Assembly: GCA_018239895.1 (NCBI GenBank)
Contig: JAFEGL010000039.1
Location: 1-55,999, forward strand
Direction of reading: 5' to 3'
DNA length: 55,999 nucleotides
Source of the DNA: Verrucomicrobiota bacterium
GTDB lineage: Bacteria; Chlamydiota; Chlamydiia; Chlamydiales; SM23-39
Shown here: piece by piece, positions 24,250 through 33,497 of the stretch
Position numbering within the stretch: position 1 is the stretch's first letter
Layout of the letters: each line of letters starts with the position of its first letter
Program-made: the position numbers and the translations under genes
The notes under the pieces: model-generated
The model's input: the letters and a program-made list of their open reading frames with translations, nothing else
What the model was told of the DNA's origin: nothing
Databases searched by the model: none

Positions 24250-25821
24250 CTAAATCACTGGGAGTTCTTCGGTTTTTTTCTCGTGGGGTTCGGTCGGCTT
24301 CATGCGGGATGCGTGGGCCAGGTAGAAGATAGCCAGCGAGAAGAGGAAAATGTAGACGAAGTCCCATCCGAAGGGGATCAGCCCTTGACCGCCGCCGAAA
24401 GTTCCAAAATAGGAGAAGATGGCTAGGCCTCCGTAGTAGGGGGCGAGCCACAAGCCCGAGGCGAAATTGAGCTCGAGCTTTTTGCCTGCTTTTGTCTGTT
24501 TGTAGACGATGAGGAAAAGATAGCCGACGGCAATGGCGATGAGGAGTTTGTAAAAGGTCTCCCAGCCGGTCCAGTAAGCGAGGAGATTGCAGAAATAAAA
24601 GGCGGCGATGGCGAAGAGCTTTTCGCAAGGGAGGCGGAAGGGGCGCTCGGCGGCGGGCATGATCTTGCGGAGAGAGGAGCAGGAGATCGGCCCGACTGCA
24701 TAGGAGAGGATAAAGGCTGAGATTAAAAACGTGACCATGCTTTGCCAGCCGGGGAAAGGGAGGAAGAGGAGGAGGCCCAAGAGATAGTTGGTCCAGATCG
24801 CGATGGTGGGCGAGTGGTTGATGTTGAGTTTTTGCATCCAAGAGGGCATGTAGCCGTTTTGGCTCATTGCGTAGTTCATCCGGGCCGAGGCCGAGGTGTA
24901 GATGAGGGCGGTCCCAAACGGGGAGATCACTGCGTCGACGAAGAGGACGACGGCAAGCCAGGTGAGTCCCAAGTGGAGCGCCATCCCGGCAAACGGTCCG
25001 TTGTCGCCGGCGAATTCGACCGTTTTCCAGCCGTTTACAATCATCGAGGGTTCTACCGAGCCCAAAAAGGCCAGCTGGATGAGGAAGTAGAGGGCTCCGC
25101 AGAAAAGGAGCGAGCCGACGATGGCAAACGGGATGTTTCGCTGAGGATTTTTCGATTCTCCGGCAAGCATGATGGCTGGCGTGTAGCCGATGAAAGAGAA
25201 GATGACGCCGGCGGCCGGAAGGGCCGTTAGAATCCCTTGGAGGCCAAAGGGGGCGAACCCTTGCGACGTGAAATTGTCAATCTCAAAACGGGTCCCTAAA
25301 AAGATCAGAGCAGTGAGGATCGGGATTGCGATTTTTACGAGGACGATTGAGTTGTTGGTTTTCGATACGAGGCGGATCCCAAAATGGTTGAGGTAGCACA
25401 TGCAGAGCATGAGAAGAGCGGCGATCCCGATGCCGAGCGGCGTCAAATCGTGCGATGTCCCCGCCTTCACTACGAGTTCAGGCATGTAGTTCGAGGCGTA
25501 TTGGATGAGGGCCATTGTCTCGATCGGGGCGACAGCGATCGACGAGATCCACCCGCACCAGCTCATCGTGAAGCTGACGAGCGTCCCGTGGCTGAAATGG
25601 GAAAAACGGGCGACTCCACCGACGAGAGGGAGCATCGCCGAGAGTTCGGCGAAGGTGAGGGCGATGACCATCATCAAAAGTCCGCCGAGGATCCAGGAGA
25701 TGAGGGCCGCAGGGCCGGCCATCTGCGCGGCGTAGTAGGGGCCGAAAAGCCACCCCGATCCGATGATCCCGCCAATCGCCGTTAATAAAAGGCTCGTCTT
25801 CCCAACCGTTCTATTCTGCAT
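24250..25821 (-). CDS. APC-family amino acid permease
   Basis: A 523-residue protein with about 12-14 hydrophobic helices. The N-terminal TAIGGIIGSGWLFGPYYAA is the APC-superfamily helix 1 with the unwound GxG substrate-binding motif; GYTPAIMLAGESKNPQRNIP is the conserved segment after helix 6. It should import or exchange an amino acid across the inner membrane. The start is 22 nt after the stop of the PLP-enzyme gene, so the two likely form an operon linking uptake to metabolism of one amino acid. Confidence 0.9.
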   Translation of the reverse strand: MQNRTVGKTSLLLTAIGGIIGSGWLFGPYYAAQMAGPAALISWILGGLLMMVIALTFAELSAMLPLVGGVARFSHFSHGTLVSFTMSWCGWISSIAVAPIETMALIQYASNYMPELVVKAGTSHDLTPLGIGIAALLMLCMCYLNHFGIRLVSKTNNSIVLVKIAIPILTALIFLGTRFEIDNFTSQGFAPFGLQGILTALPAAGVIFSFIGYTPAIMLAGESKNPQRNIPFAIVGSLLFCGALYFLIQLAFLGSVEPSMIVNGWKTVEFAGDNGPFAGMALHLGLTWLAVVLFVDAVISPFGTALIYTSASARMNYAMSQNGYMPSWMQKLNINHSPTIAIWTNYLLGLLLFLPFPGWQSMVTFLISAFILSYAVGPISCSSLRKIMPAAERPFRLPCEKLFAIAAFYFCNLLAYWTGWETFYKLLIAIAVGYLFLIVYKQTKAGKKLELNFASGLWLAPYYGGLAIFSYFGTFGGGQGLIPFGWDFVYIFLFSLAIFYLAHASRMKPTEPHEKKTEELPVI

Positions 25822-25843
25822 TGTTTTGCTCCAAGTAACAAAA

Positions 25844-27559
25844 TCACAATACAGAATTTTTTAATTTTGGGAATATCTCGTTGAAAGCTGTGATGAAGCG
25901 GTCGAGTTCTGGTTTGCTCTCGAGACCGAGGGAGAAGCGGACCATGTGGAAACGGGTAAACGCAGCGGTTGTTAAATTGTAGCCGAAACCGCTCCGAGTC
26001 ATGAGGGGAATTCCCTTTTCTACAAAGGCTTTGCAGATCGGCAGCTCCAAATCCCAGTCGCACTGGACGTCGATGCTGAAATTCACCGGGTCTTCCTTTT
26101 TCACAGCCGAGCCAATTTCGATCCGCTCATTGGCGTATTGGGCGTTGGAGAAGATGATCTCTCGCCTCTCTTCCAGCTTTTGCGCTGCAAACGCAAAGTG
26201 GTGGGAGAGCCCTTGCCGGCTGGCTGAATCGATGCTGCCTGGATGATTAAAACGGCTTAAAAAAGTCTGATCGCGGCTGTAGATGGAGAAGGTGCCTCCC
26301 GAAAGTTTATCGGTCCCTAGAAGGTCAAATTTCTGGTGGCTCCACAAAAGGATGAAATTGAAGTTAAATCGATCCAAAAGATCGCGGACCTCTTCCGAGT
26401 CGAGGTACCCGATCGTCGTGTCGATGACGACGGTGAAGGTGGGCGAGGCGAGATCCCGGAGCTTTTCTAAATAGGCGCCGATCTCATTTTTTTTCGAAAA
26501 TGTCCGCCCCTTCAAGATGTTTTCATGGAAGTTGATGAAGAGGAAGTCGACTTTCTTCATTTTTTTTATGTTCTCTGCAAAAGAGACCTCGTAATCGGGG
26601 GAGCGGACAAGATAGATCGAGTCTGCCGGATGGGACTTTAAAAGAGCGGCCCGATTTTCAAAGTAGCACCCATCGAACAGAAGAACGGTCGAGTCGGGAT
26701 CGAGCGCGCAACGGAGCACTTCAGAAAATGCGGCCATCCCCGTCGAGTGGACTCTCAACAGCGCAGGGGGCGAAATAGCTTTTTGAATCGAAGCCTCGAG
26801 TGCCGATTCAGGATACGGTTCCATGACGATGAGCCACAAAAGCATCTCTTCGTAGAGTAAATCTAAATAGCTTTCCTGGCGCGATCCTGAAGAGGCGAGG
26901 GCCTCTTCGATCCAATAGAGGACCCTTGCGCGGGAGTCTTCGAGCAACTTCGTGAGTCCATTTTTTTTGAACCATGCATCGAGTCCGAGGTGTGCAAAGC
27001 CCTCTAGCAAATCGGCGAGAGCGGCGATGGGGAATGATTTTTTCCCCGCCTCTTTGAACCGGACGAGTTGTCCCGAATACGAACTTTTTTGAGGCGGAAA
27101 ATCGTAGGTTGGATTCGGCTGGCATAAACGGAGCTGAGCGGCCATTTTGGCCGCTTGCTGCAGCGTCGGAGTGAGCCCTCTTTCGACGATGAACTCGTGG
27201 ATCGCGGCTCTATCTCCAGTATCTGACAAAAGAATCAAGTCTTGCCCCTGGATCGTGGCCAAATTTAGCTGGGTAGGGACTAGATTCTTATCGGAAATGA
27301 GGAAAAAGGGAGCTCGGACAGACGGAGCTATTTCAGCTTCGATCTCTTGGAGGAGGGGATTGAGGTGGTAGAATCGTTGGTAGTCGCCCCTGCCAGCAGT
27401 ATTCCAGGGCGAAAGATTCTGGCCGAAAAGGTGAGCGTCTTCGAGGCAGATATTCGAGACTTTGGCCAAATACTGGTATTGAAAATGTCTAAGTCTAGCT
27501 TTGATCTCTGGAGCGAGCATCGGATGCTCGCTCAGAAAATGGCCGATGTAGTTGTCCAT
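25844..27559 (-). CDS. PLP-dependent enzyme, Cys/Met-metabolism-like fold
   Basis: A 571-residue protein, longer than usual. The first ~230 residues are an unfamiliar helical region. The C-terminal part is a fold-type-I PLP enzyme: HSTGMAAFSEVLRCAL (phosphate-binding turn), TVVIDTTIGYLD (Asp contacting the pyridine) and LLWSHQKFDLLGTDKLSGGTF, where the Lys of SHQK is my candidate Schiff-base lysine, as in SxTK of cystathionine-synthase relatives. RFSLGLES near the end matches the Arg that holds the substrate carboxylate. Cotranscription with the permease suggests amino acid processing. The reaction type is not resolved. Confidence 0.72.
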   Translation of the reverse strand: MDNYIGHFLSEHPMLAPEIKARLRHFQYQYLAKVSNICLEDAHLFGQNLSPWNTAGRGDYQRFYHLNPLLQEIEAEIAPSVRAPFFLISDKNLVPTQLNLATIQGQDLILLSDTGDRAAIHEFIVERGLTPTLQQAAKMAAQLRLCQPNPTYDFPPQKSSYSGQLVRFKEAGKKSFPIAALADLLEGFAHLGLDAWFKKNGLTKLLEDSRARVLYWIEEALASSGSRQESYLDLLYEEMLLWLIVMEPYPESALEASIQKAISPPALLRVHSTGMAAFSEVLRCALDPDSTVLLFDGCYFENRAALLKSHPADSIYLVRSPDYEVSFAENIKKMKKVDFLFINFHENILKGRTFSKKNEIGAYLEKLRDLASPTFTVVIDTTIGYLDSEEVRDLLDRFNFNFILLWSHQKFDLLGTDKLSGGTFSIYSRDQTFLSRFNHPGSIDSASRQGLSHHFAFAAQKLEERREIIFSNAQYANERIEIGSAVKKEDPVNFSIDVQCDWDLELPICKAFVEKGIPLMTRSGFGYNLTTAAFTRFHMVRFSLGLESKPELDRFITAFNEIFPKLKNSVL

Positions 27560-27634
27560 CTGCCGCCAGGCTGAATAAGGGTCGTGGCCGATGGTCTCGC
27601 ATCCTTTGTTTCCGTCTCAGTATACGGAATAGTT

Positions 27635-29056
27635 CTATTCTTGGGCGAGGGTGATGTGGAACTCATGGCCGTGGGGTTTGTCGCTGACTGCGTACTGCTT
27701 CCTCACGTTGGAGAGCTCCTCGCTTGGCTCTACGACGAGAGTCCACAACTTCTTGTGCGCTGTCTGGACCATTTCTATCCGGGCCGGCGTGAAAGAAAAG
27801 GTGTCGCCGATGCCAACGATCTCTTTTTCTGGAGTCTCTTTCCACTCATCGTGGCGGATCAAAGTAAAGTGGGGGCCGACGTCTCCATGAAACCTGGGCC
27901 TGCGGGCTTTGGGATGTTCTTCCTGGATTTTGTTGAAAAGCGAGTCGAGGTAAGCTTCGTCCAGTTTTACATAGACGTAGTCTCTTGTCTTTTGCAAAGT
28001 CCCAACGTTTTGGCAGTTTTTGAGAGCGAATTCGGCGATGTCGGTTGTGGTTTTTTTGCGGGGCGTTTGGAGGAGGTCGACTGTCTGGCTTAACCCCGGC
28101 ATGATCTGGTCGGGAGCGTGGATCGCCACGGGACTCCGCGTATAGACGATGAAATGGTCGATCACCTTCGTTGTGAAGTCGAAGGGGGTGATGTTGGTGC
28201 AATAGGGAGAATAGATCGAGAAGGGGGAGCCGCTTGAGAATGCTTGCCGCATTGCGTCGCCCATCTCGATTTCGTTGAAGTTCATATCTCCGAGGGCGAG
28301 GGTCGAAATTTTCGGATCGAACGTCTCGGCCAGATATTTTCCAAACTCATATCTACCCGGTTTCGTCGGATCGCCTGGCAAGTGGGCATTCACGACTCGT
28401 AAAGTATCCCCATTGTCGAGGCGGCGGAGGGTGACGTCTTGGACTGTCCTCGCCGGAGTGTCGGTGAAGATTCCGTAGACCTCTTTTTCCTCTTCGATCT
28501 CGAAGTACCTCTTGTCGACCAGGAGAGCTTCGCCGTGGCTGACAACCACTTCAAAATGATCTGGGAGTCGCGATCTCAATTCTTGGAGGAACGGTTCGCT
28601 GCACTCTTGCAGAGCGAGAATGCTTCGCGGATGGGTAGGATGGTTGATCGTTTGGAGAATGAGCTCTGCGACGTGTTGGTCTCGAACCGTCAGTTTGGAA
28701 TTACCGATATAGACATGTTCTTTGGCAAGCATCGAACGGCTCAAACCTTGCGAATTTTGTTCAATGACCCAGCCCATGTAGTCGGAGTCGAGGACGTTCC
28801 AAGAGAGGATATTGAACTGGTCATAGGACATCCCGATCGGCATGTGGTCGGAGGGGAATTGCCACTCTTCCTGCAGTTGTCCCACGTAAGTTCCCATCGG
28901 CTCTAGTTGCGGGATTGATAGTTCGTGTCGGAGCCTGCGCTGAGAAGCTCTCTGAGATACTTCCTGACTCGGCCTTTCGGGCGGTTGTTGATTAGCTATT
29001 AAAGGCGAAGAAATAAGAGATAAAGCTATATATTTAGATAGTCTTTGAATTTCCAT
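27635..29056 (-). CDS. Exported EEP-fold phosphodiesterase fused to a 2H phosphoesterase domain
   Basis: A 473-residue protein. A signal peptide (IALSLISSPLIA) is followed by an endonuclease/exonuclease/phosphatase domain: FNILSWNVLDSDY, ILALQEC (metal Glu), VVNAHLP, LALGDMNFNE (GDxN) and KVIDHFIVY. From ~330 a second domain has two HxT motifs, HFTLI (396-399) and HITL (467-470), about 70 residues apart, as in 2H (LigT-like) phosphoesterases and most like the viral 'Swiss army knife' type. The pair suggests RNA or cyclic phosphodiester breakdown outside the cytoplasm. The ATG has AAGAGG upstream and a promoter-like TTGAGA-N17-TATCTT; it is divergent from another EEP gene. Confidence 0.8.
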   Translation of the reverse strand: MEIQRLSKYIALSLISSPLIANQQPPERPSQEVSQRASQRRLRHELSIPQLEPMGTYVGQLQEEWQFPSDHMPIGMSYDQFNILSWNVLDSDYMGWVIEQNSQGLSRSMLAKEHVYIGNSKLTVRDQHVAELILQTINHPTHPRSILALQECSEPFLQELRSRLPDHFEVVVSHGEALLVDKRYFEIEEEKEVYGIFTDTPARTVQDVTLRRLDNGDTLRVVNAHLPGDPTKPGRYEFGKYLAETFDPKISTLALGDMNFNEIEMGDAMRQAFSSGSPFSIYSPYCTNITPFDFTTKVIDHFIVYTRSPVAIHAPDQIMPGLSQTVDLLQTPRKKTTTDIAEFALKNCQNVGTLQKTRDYVYVKLDEAYLDSLFNKIQEEHPKARRPRFHGDVGPHFTLIRHDEWKETPEKEIVGIGDTFSFTPARIEMVQTAHKKLWTLVVEPSEELSNVRKQYAVSDKPHGHEFHITLAQE

Positions 29057-29082
29057 TATTTAAACCTCTTCTTTTATTGAAC

Positions 29083-29111
29083 AAGATAATATTAAATCTG
29101 TTTTATCTCAA
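29083..29111 (-). promoter_or_regulatory. Promoter of the EEP-2H gene
   Basis: On the minus strand TTGAGA and TATCTT are separated by exactly 17 nt, upstream of AAGAGG and the ATG at 29056. It lies in an AT-rich divergent spacer shared with the next EEP gene. Confidence 0.45.
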
Positions 29112-29183
29112 TTAATATAATTATTTCCGAAAAATTTTCTTTAGTTGCATCTAACTTCCAGCCTTACTATCCTGTTCCGCCAT

Positions 29184-30353
29184 ATGAGCGCAATTTCCGA
29201 ATCTCCCGAAGTTTTAGCTTGGCCTCCTGAAGAAGATTGGGTCCAGAACCTCTCTTTCTCCCTTTTTCGGGCCGCCTCCTATTTGACTGACCCTATTTGC
29301 AAAGCCCACGAACTTTACCGGCGCGTTCAAATCATCGATAAACTCGATGCCAAAGCGACTCAAATCTCCCGCCTCATCCAAAAAATCGCCTTCTGCGCGG
29401 GGATTGTCGGAGCCTTTGTCTTGGCCCTCATCACCTCGCTGCCCGGCATGCTTCTTCGAGGTCTAGCGGCTCAAATTCAACAAACGTCTTACACACACTT
29501 CCAATTTGGGCCGGGAAAACCGATCCCTGAAGAAGGATTCACCCTCCTCTCTTGGAACATCTGTTGCACGGGCGGCGGCTATTCTATCAGCGACGGGGGC
29601 GTTGTCCCCTGGGCCGACCGGATCGACGCCATCGCCGATCAAATCCTAGAAGCCGACGCCGACGTCAACTGCATCTACGAGACCTTCGATTTCCATTCGG
29701 CCTACTACCTCATGATGAGGTTGAGAGAAAAAGGGTATGTCGACTTCTACTTCAATATAGGCCCGCAAGCCGTCGGTGTTACTTCGGGCATTTTTGTCGC
29801 CAGCAAGTGCAAGCTCGACAACGTAGAGTTTGACCGATTTCCCAAAGATAGCCTCGTCGGACGGACGAAAGCTGCAGCAAAAGGGGTTTTCTCCTTCGAT
29901 TTAGGAGATGCCGCCAGAATTTTTACCACCCATTTGCAACACTCGGAAGAGCCTCAGTTCCCCACCCCGGACGAAGTCAAAGCGAGAAAACAGCAGATGG
30001 AAATCATCGTGAAAAAAGTCGACCAGATCAAAGACCGGTGCGTTGTCGTCACCGGCGATCTCAACCTCGACGACGACGAATACCAAGCCTCCTTCTGGAA
30101 AGACCGGTTCGTGAAAGGGAAAGAGTACGATGAATTTACTTGGGGCGGCGACGAGTCTTGTGCTCTGCTTGTCGGAAATAAGAGAGTCTCAAAACCACTC
30201 AATTTAGATCACACGATGATCTTGAAGGGGAGCGCCCAATCGATCCGAACCAAACTGATCGAGACCGACTACGACCCGAAAATCTTCAAAAAATCGGCCC
30301 GATCAGATCACAGAGGCGAACTCAGCCATATTGTTTTCAACCGCGCCGTTTAA
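29184..30353 (+). CDS. Membrane-anchored EEP hydrolase, neutral-sphingomyelinase-like
   Basis: A 389-residue protein from the ATG at 29184; a TTG at 29145 would add 13 residues. Neither has a clear ribosome site. The N-terminal ~65 residues include YLTDPICKAHELYRR, matching the paralogue at 51586. A hydrophobic two-lobed segment (about 69-100, FCAGIVGAFVLALITSLPGMLL) follows. The EEP domain has LLSWNICC, NCIYETF, KGVFSFDL, FTTHLQHSE, VTGDLNLDD and ARSDHRG; the KGV...THLQ spacing resembles neutral sphingomyelinases more than DNases. Membrane anchoring with the enzyme on one face fits a lipid phosphodiesterase. Substrate unproven. Confidence 0.75.
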   Translation: MSAISESPEVLAWPPEEDWVQNLSFSLFRAASYLTDPICKAHELYRRVQIIDKLDAKATQISRLIQKIAFCAGIVGAFVLALITSLPGMLLRGLAAQIQQTSYTHFQFGPGKPIPEEGFTLLSWNICCTGGGYSISDGGVVPWADRIDAIADQILEADADVNCIYETFDFHSAYYLMMRLREKGYVDFYFNIGPQAVGVTSGIFVASKCKLDNVEFDRFPKDSLVGRTKAAAKGVFSFDLGDAARIFTTHLQHSEEPQFPTPDEVKARKQQMEIIVKKVDQIKDRCVVVTGDLNLDDDEYQASFWKDRFVKGKEYDEFTWGGDESCALLVGNKRVSKPLNLDHTMILKGSAQSIRTKLIETDYDPKIFKKSARSDHRGELSHIVFNRAV

Positions 30354-30489
30354 AATATTGGATTTCCCGCTCGTGCTTGACGGCTGCCGCCCGGGTAGGA
30401 AAAGTCCCCAAATTTCTCCTTTTCCCCGTTTTTGGGTTTTTCTTTCTCGAATAGAGCCGGTATCCTCCGCTAGGTAGCTTTCTGATCAC
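30337..30489 (-). CDS. Small basic protein of unknown function
   Basis: 50 residues from a GTG at 30489 with AGGGGG 5 nt upstream. The sequence runs IRKLPSGGYRLYSRKKNPKTG and continues through NLGTFPTRAAAVKHEREIQYF; it is strongly basic with three short beta-strands and a helix, resembling small AP2-like or integrase-arm-type nucleic-acid-binding folds. It overlaps the 3' end of the convergent EEP gene by 17 nt. A TTG 10 codons further upstream is less likely because it lacks a ribosome site. Confidence 0.65.
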   Translation of the reverse strand: MIRKLPSGGYRLYSRKKNPKTGKRRNLGTFPTRAAAVKHEREIQYFKRRG

Positions 30490-30631
30490 GAATTCCCCCT
30501 TTTTTTGCACAAATAGCAAAAAAGAAGAATAAAAAAACCCCTAGAATCGGTATACTAGTGCTATCTTTCAAGGATCAAAACAGTTTTTTGATGAATTACC
30601 TTGAAAGGACCCAGAACCCAAAGGAATCAAC

Positions 30632-30838
30632 GTGGTAAAGTCAAAAGGAACCATTAAATTTTTTAACACCCAAAAAGGCTTCGGCTTCATCGTCCCAGAC
30701 GATGGCTCGAAAGACATTTTTCTCCATATCAACAACTTCAAAGGGAGCCCCCAGTCTTTGAAAGAAGGCCAAAAAGTCGAGTTCCTGGAAGGTTCTGGAC
30801 GCAAAGGTCCCGAAGCGATCGAAGTGACTGCTATCTAA
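30632..30838 (+). CDS. csp: Cold shock protein (CspA family)
   Basis: A 68-residue OB-fold protein, full family length. [21 protein letters not shown] carries RNP1 (KGFGFI) and DIFLHIN carries RNP2 (normally VFVH). It binds single-stranded RNA and melts secondary structure. The start is GTG with AAAGGA 6 nt upstream. A TATACT at 30551-30556 could be the -10, implying a ~70-nt leader as in regulated cold-shock mRNAs; no good -35 is seen. Its stop overlaps the helicase start (TAATG). Confidence 0.95.
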   Translation: MVKSKGTIKFFNTQKGFGFIVPDDGSKDIFLHINNFKGSPQSLKEGQKVEFLEGSGRKGPEAIEVTAI

Positions 30839-32022
30839 TGTCCTTCGAAGAGTTCGGCTTGCCGAAAGAGATACTTCGCGCCCTCGAAGAAGAGGGCTAT
30901 AGCGAGCCGACACCTGTCCAGCGGAAGGCGATCCCGATTGTTTTAGCCGGGTTCGATTTGCTGGCCGGATCTCAGACAGGCACCGGCAAAACGGCGGGCT
31001 TCGTCCTGCCGATGCTTTGCCGGCTTAATGTCCATTTCCGAGGACCAAGACCCGTTCGGGCCTTGATCCTCACCCCGACCCGCGAACTCGCGGCCCAGGT
31101 CGGAGAGAGCGTCGCCACCTACGGCAGACACCTCCCCCTCAAGTCGACCGTCATTTTCGGCGGCGTCAATATCAACCCCCAGATCAGAACGCTTCGATCC
31201 GGCGTCGACATCCTCGTCGCCACACCCGGGCGCCTTCTCGACCACGTCTCCCAAAAGACAGTCGATCTCTCGAAAGTCCAGATCCTCGTCCTCGATGAAG
31301 CCGACCGGATGCTCGACATGGGATTTATTCACGACATCCGAAAAATCCTCGCCCTTCTTCCCAAAGATCGGCAGAATCTCCTCTTCTCCGCCACATTTTC
31401 CGACGAGATCAAGCGGCTCGCCGACGGCTTTTTAAAATCACCTAAAAAGATCGAAGTCACCCCGTCCAATTCGACCGCCGAGAGCGTATCGCAGACGATC
31501 CATCCCGTCGACAGCAAGCGGAAAAAAGAACTTCTCTCCTTCCTCATCTTCTCCAAGAAGTGGAAGCAGATCCTCATTTTCACCCGAACGAAGCATGGGG
31601 CCAACAAACTCGCGCAGCATCTCGTCCAAGATGGGATTGCAGCTGCCGCGATCCACGGCAACAAGAGCCAATCGGCCCGAACCAAAGCCCTCGCCGACTT
31701 TAAAGAGGGGCGGATCCAAGCGCTCGTCGCGACCGACATAGCAGCGCGCGGCCTAGATATCGAGCAGCTTCCCCACGTCGTCAACTACGAGCTCCCAAAT
31801 GTTCCCGAGGACTACGTCCACCGGATCGGCAGAACAGGCCGCGCCGGCTGCGTAGGAGAGGCTGTCTCTCTCGTCTGCATCGACGAGCAGCTCTTCCTCA
31901 GAGACATCGAAAAGCTCCTCAAACGATCCCTCACCAAAGAGATCGTCCCCGGATTTGAGCCTGATCCCCGGATCAAACCCGAACCGATTTTCCAAAAGAG
32001 ACAGAATTTCCGCCGGAGATAA
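30838..32022 (+). CDS. DEAD-box RNA helicase, RhlE-like
   Basis: A 394-residue protein with all helicase motifs: Q-motif [18 protein letters not shown] (I), PTRELAAQ (Ia), [15 protein letters not shown] (II), FSATF (III), ILIFTRTK (IV), [24 protein letters not shown] (V) and [10 protein letters not shown] (VI). A short basic tail ends the protein, as in minimal RhlE. The ATG shares a nucleotide with the cold-shock stop codon, giving strong translational coupling, and the rRNA-methyltransferase-like gene starts 2 nt after its stop. The trio probably serves ribosome assembly or mRNA unwinding in the cold. Confidence 0.93.
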   Translation: MSFEEFGLPKEILRALEEEGYSEPTPVQRKAIPIVLAGFDLLAGSQTGTGKTAGFVLPMLCRLNVHFRGPRPVRALILTPTRELAAQVGESVATYGRHLPLKSTVIFGGVNINPQIRTLRSGVDILVATPGRLLDHVSQKTVDLSKVQILVLDEADRMLDMGFIHDIRKILALLPKDRQNLLFSATFSDEIKRLADGFLKSPKKIEVTPSNSTAESVSQTIHPVDSKRKKELLSFLIFSKKWKQILIFTRTKHGANKLAQHLVQDGIAAAAIHGNKSQSARTKALADFKEGRIQALVATDIAARGLDIEQLPHVVNYELPNVPEDYVHRIGRTGRAGCVGEAVSLVCIDEQLFLRDIEKLLKRSLTKEIVPGFEPDPRIKPEPIFQKRQNFRRR

Positions 32023-32024
32023 TC

Positions 32025-32999
32025 ATGCTCTCCCTCCCGAACATCGCCGACGGAGAAGACAAAACCTCCCCCTTAAAAAACCGGATCCGGAACACCTACC
32101 GCCATATCAAAAAGTGGGCCAAGCGGACCGAAACCAACTGTTTCCGCATTTACGACCGGGAGATTCGCGAATACCCCCTCGCCATCGACTACTACGATGG
32201 AAGATTCTGCGTCCACTACTTCACCAAGACTCGCGACAGCGACGAACCCTCGCCTGAACTCTACCAAGAGGCCACCGAGGCGATCCGCTCCATCTTCAAC
32301 GTCGACGAATCGACCATCTTCTGGCGCACCCGGATCCGCCGAGAAAAGACAGAACAATATGAAAAAATCGCCGAGTGCAAAGAGTTTTTCACCGTCATCG
32401 AATACGGCGTAAAGTTCAAAGTGAATCTCCTCGACTATCTCGACACCGGCCTCTTCCTCGACCACCGCGAGACCCGCCGCCGCGTCGCCTCGGTCGCCAA
32501 AGGCAAACGTCTCCTCAATCTCTTCGCCTACACTTGTTCATTCAGCGTCCACGCCGCCGCCGCCGGAGCCACCTTCACCAAGAGCGTCGACATGTCGAAC
32601 ACCTACACAGCCTGGGGTCGCGACAATTTTCGGCTCAATGGGATCCAAGCCCTTCTCCATCCGATCGTCCGGGCCGACTGCCTCAAGTTTCTCGACGAGG
32701 AGATCCGCCGCCGCGATCGGTACGACCTGATTGTGATCGACCCGCCCACGATCTCCCGCTCCAAGAAGATGGATCAAATGTTCGACATCCAGATCGACTA
32801 TCCGACCCTCCTCTCCAAAGCGCTCCAGCTCCTCGCCCCAGGTGGCGAGATCTATTTTAGTACCAACTCCCGCAAATTCGTCTTCGACGCATCTCTCTTC
32901 CCTTCCACCACCATCCAAGAGATCTCCGACAAGACTCTCCCCATCGACTTCCACGACCCCAAAATCCACCGCTGCTGGAAGATCAAAGTCACGCATTGA
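32025..32999 (+). CDS. RlmK-like class I rRNA methyltransferase
   Basis: A 324-residue protein. DTGLFLDHRETRRRV, LLNLFAYTCSFSVHAAAAGA (motif I region), DMSNTYTAWGRDNF and VIDPPTISRSKKM are hallmarks of the RlmI/RlmK group; DPPTFSNSK-type motif IV binds the target base. It corresponds to the C-terminal half of E. coli RlmL (m7G2069 of 23S rRNA) as a stand-alone protein, without THUMP or PUA domain. It is the third gene of the csp-helicase operon. Confidence 0.85.
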   Translation: MLSLPNIADGEDKTSPLKNRIRNTYRHIKKWAKRTETNCFRIYDREIREYPLAIDYYDGRFCVHYFTKTRDSDEPSPELYQEATEAIRSIFNVDESTIFWRTRIRREKTEQYEKIAECKEFFTVIEYGVKFKVNLLDYLDTGLFLDHRETRRRVASVAKGKRLLNLFAYTCSFSVHAAAAGATFTKSVDMSNTYTAWGRDNFRLNGIQALLHPIVRADCLKFLDEEIRRRDRYDLIVIDPPTISRSKKMDQMFDIQIDYPTLLSKALQLLAPGGEIYFSTNSRKFVFDASLFPSTTIQEISDKTLPIDFHDPKIHRCWKIKVTH

Positions 33000-33030
33000 C
33001 TTGCAATTGAACCCTTGATATACCGAGGGA

Positions 33031-33441
33031 ATGAACTACGCTGAAATTTCCAAAGATACTGTTTCCTTTTTGCATAAAAGCTACGCGAGTTTGCAAAACT
33101 CGCCGCTGAATCCGCCCCTGAGGGCTCTGGTCGAATTAAGAGTCTCTCAAATCAACGGCTGCGCTTATTGCTGTGGTCTCCATAGCCAAGAGGCGAGAAA
33201 GTTGGGAATCGAACAAGAAAAATTAGATGCCTTGATCGGTTGGTCTAATTCGAGCTTGTTTACTGAAGAAGAGGTCGTGGCATTGGAATGGGCCGAGGCG
33301 ATCACCTTCATGGAAAGCGGCTTGGCCGAAAAAAGGGAAGCTCTGGTAGAACACTTTTCCGATCGGGAAATAGTCGACCTCACCGCCGCAATTGCTATCA
33401 TGAACGCCCTCAATCGGATGGCGATCAGTCTAAAAGAATAA
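33031..33441 (+). CDS. AhpD-like carboxymuconolactone decarboxylase family protein
   Basis: A 136-residue all-helical protein. ALVELRVSQINGCAYCCGLHSQEARKLG contains the CxxC plus downstream His arrangement of AhpD alkylhydroperoxidases, which use the cysteines as a peroxide-reducing disulfide relay. It is preceded by a 31-nt gap after the methyltransferase gene. A second family member follows, so the two may act together in oxidative-stress defence. Confidence 0.88.
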   Translation: MNYAEISKDTVSFLHKSYASLQNSPLNPPLRALVELRVSQINGCAYCCGLHSQEARKLGIEQEKLDALIGWSNSSLFTEEEVVALEWAEAITFMESGLAEKREALVEHFSDREIVDLTAAIAIMNALNRMAISLKE

Positions 33442-33497
33442 TTTAAAAAATCTTTACAATATTTTATTCTGCAGGATTTGATGACAAGAGGTGTTTT

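Noticed and set aside
24145..24426. Open frame starting inside palindromic repeat B
   Set aside because: The initial residues come from the repeat and the rest is antisense to the permease.
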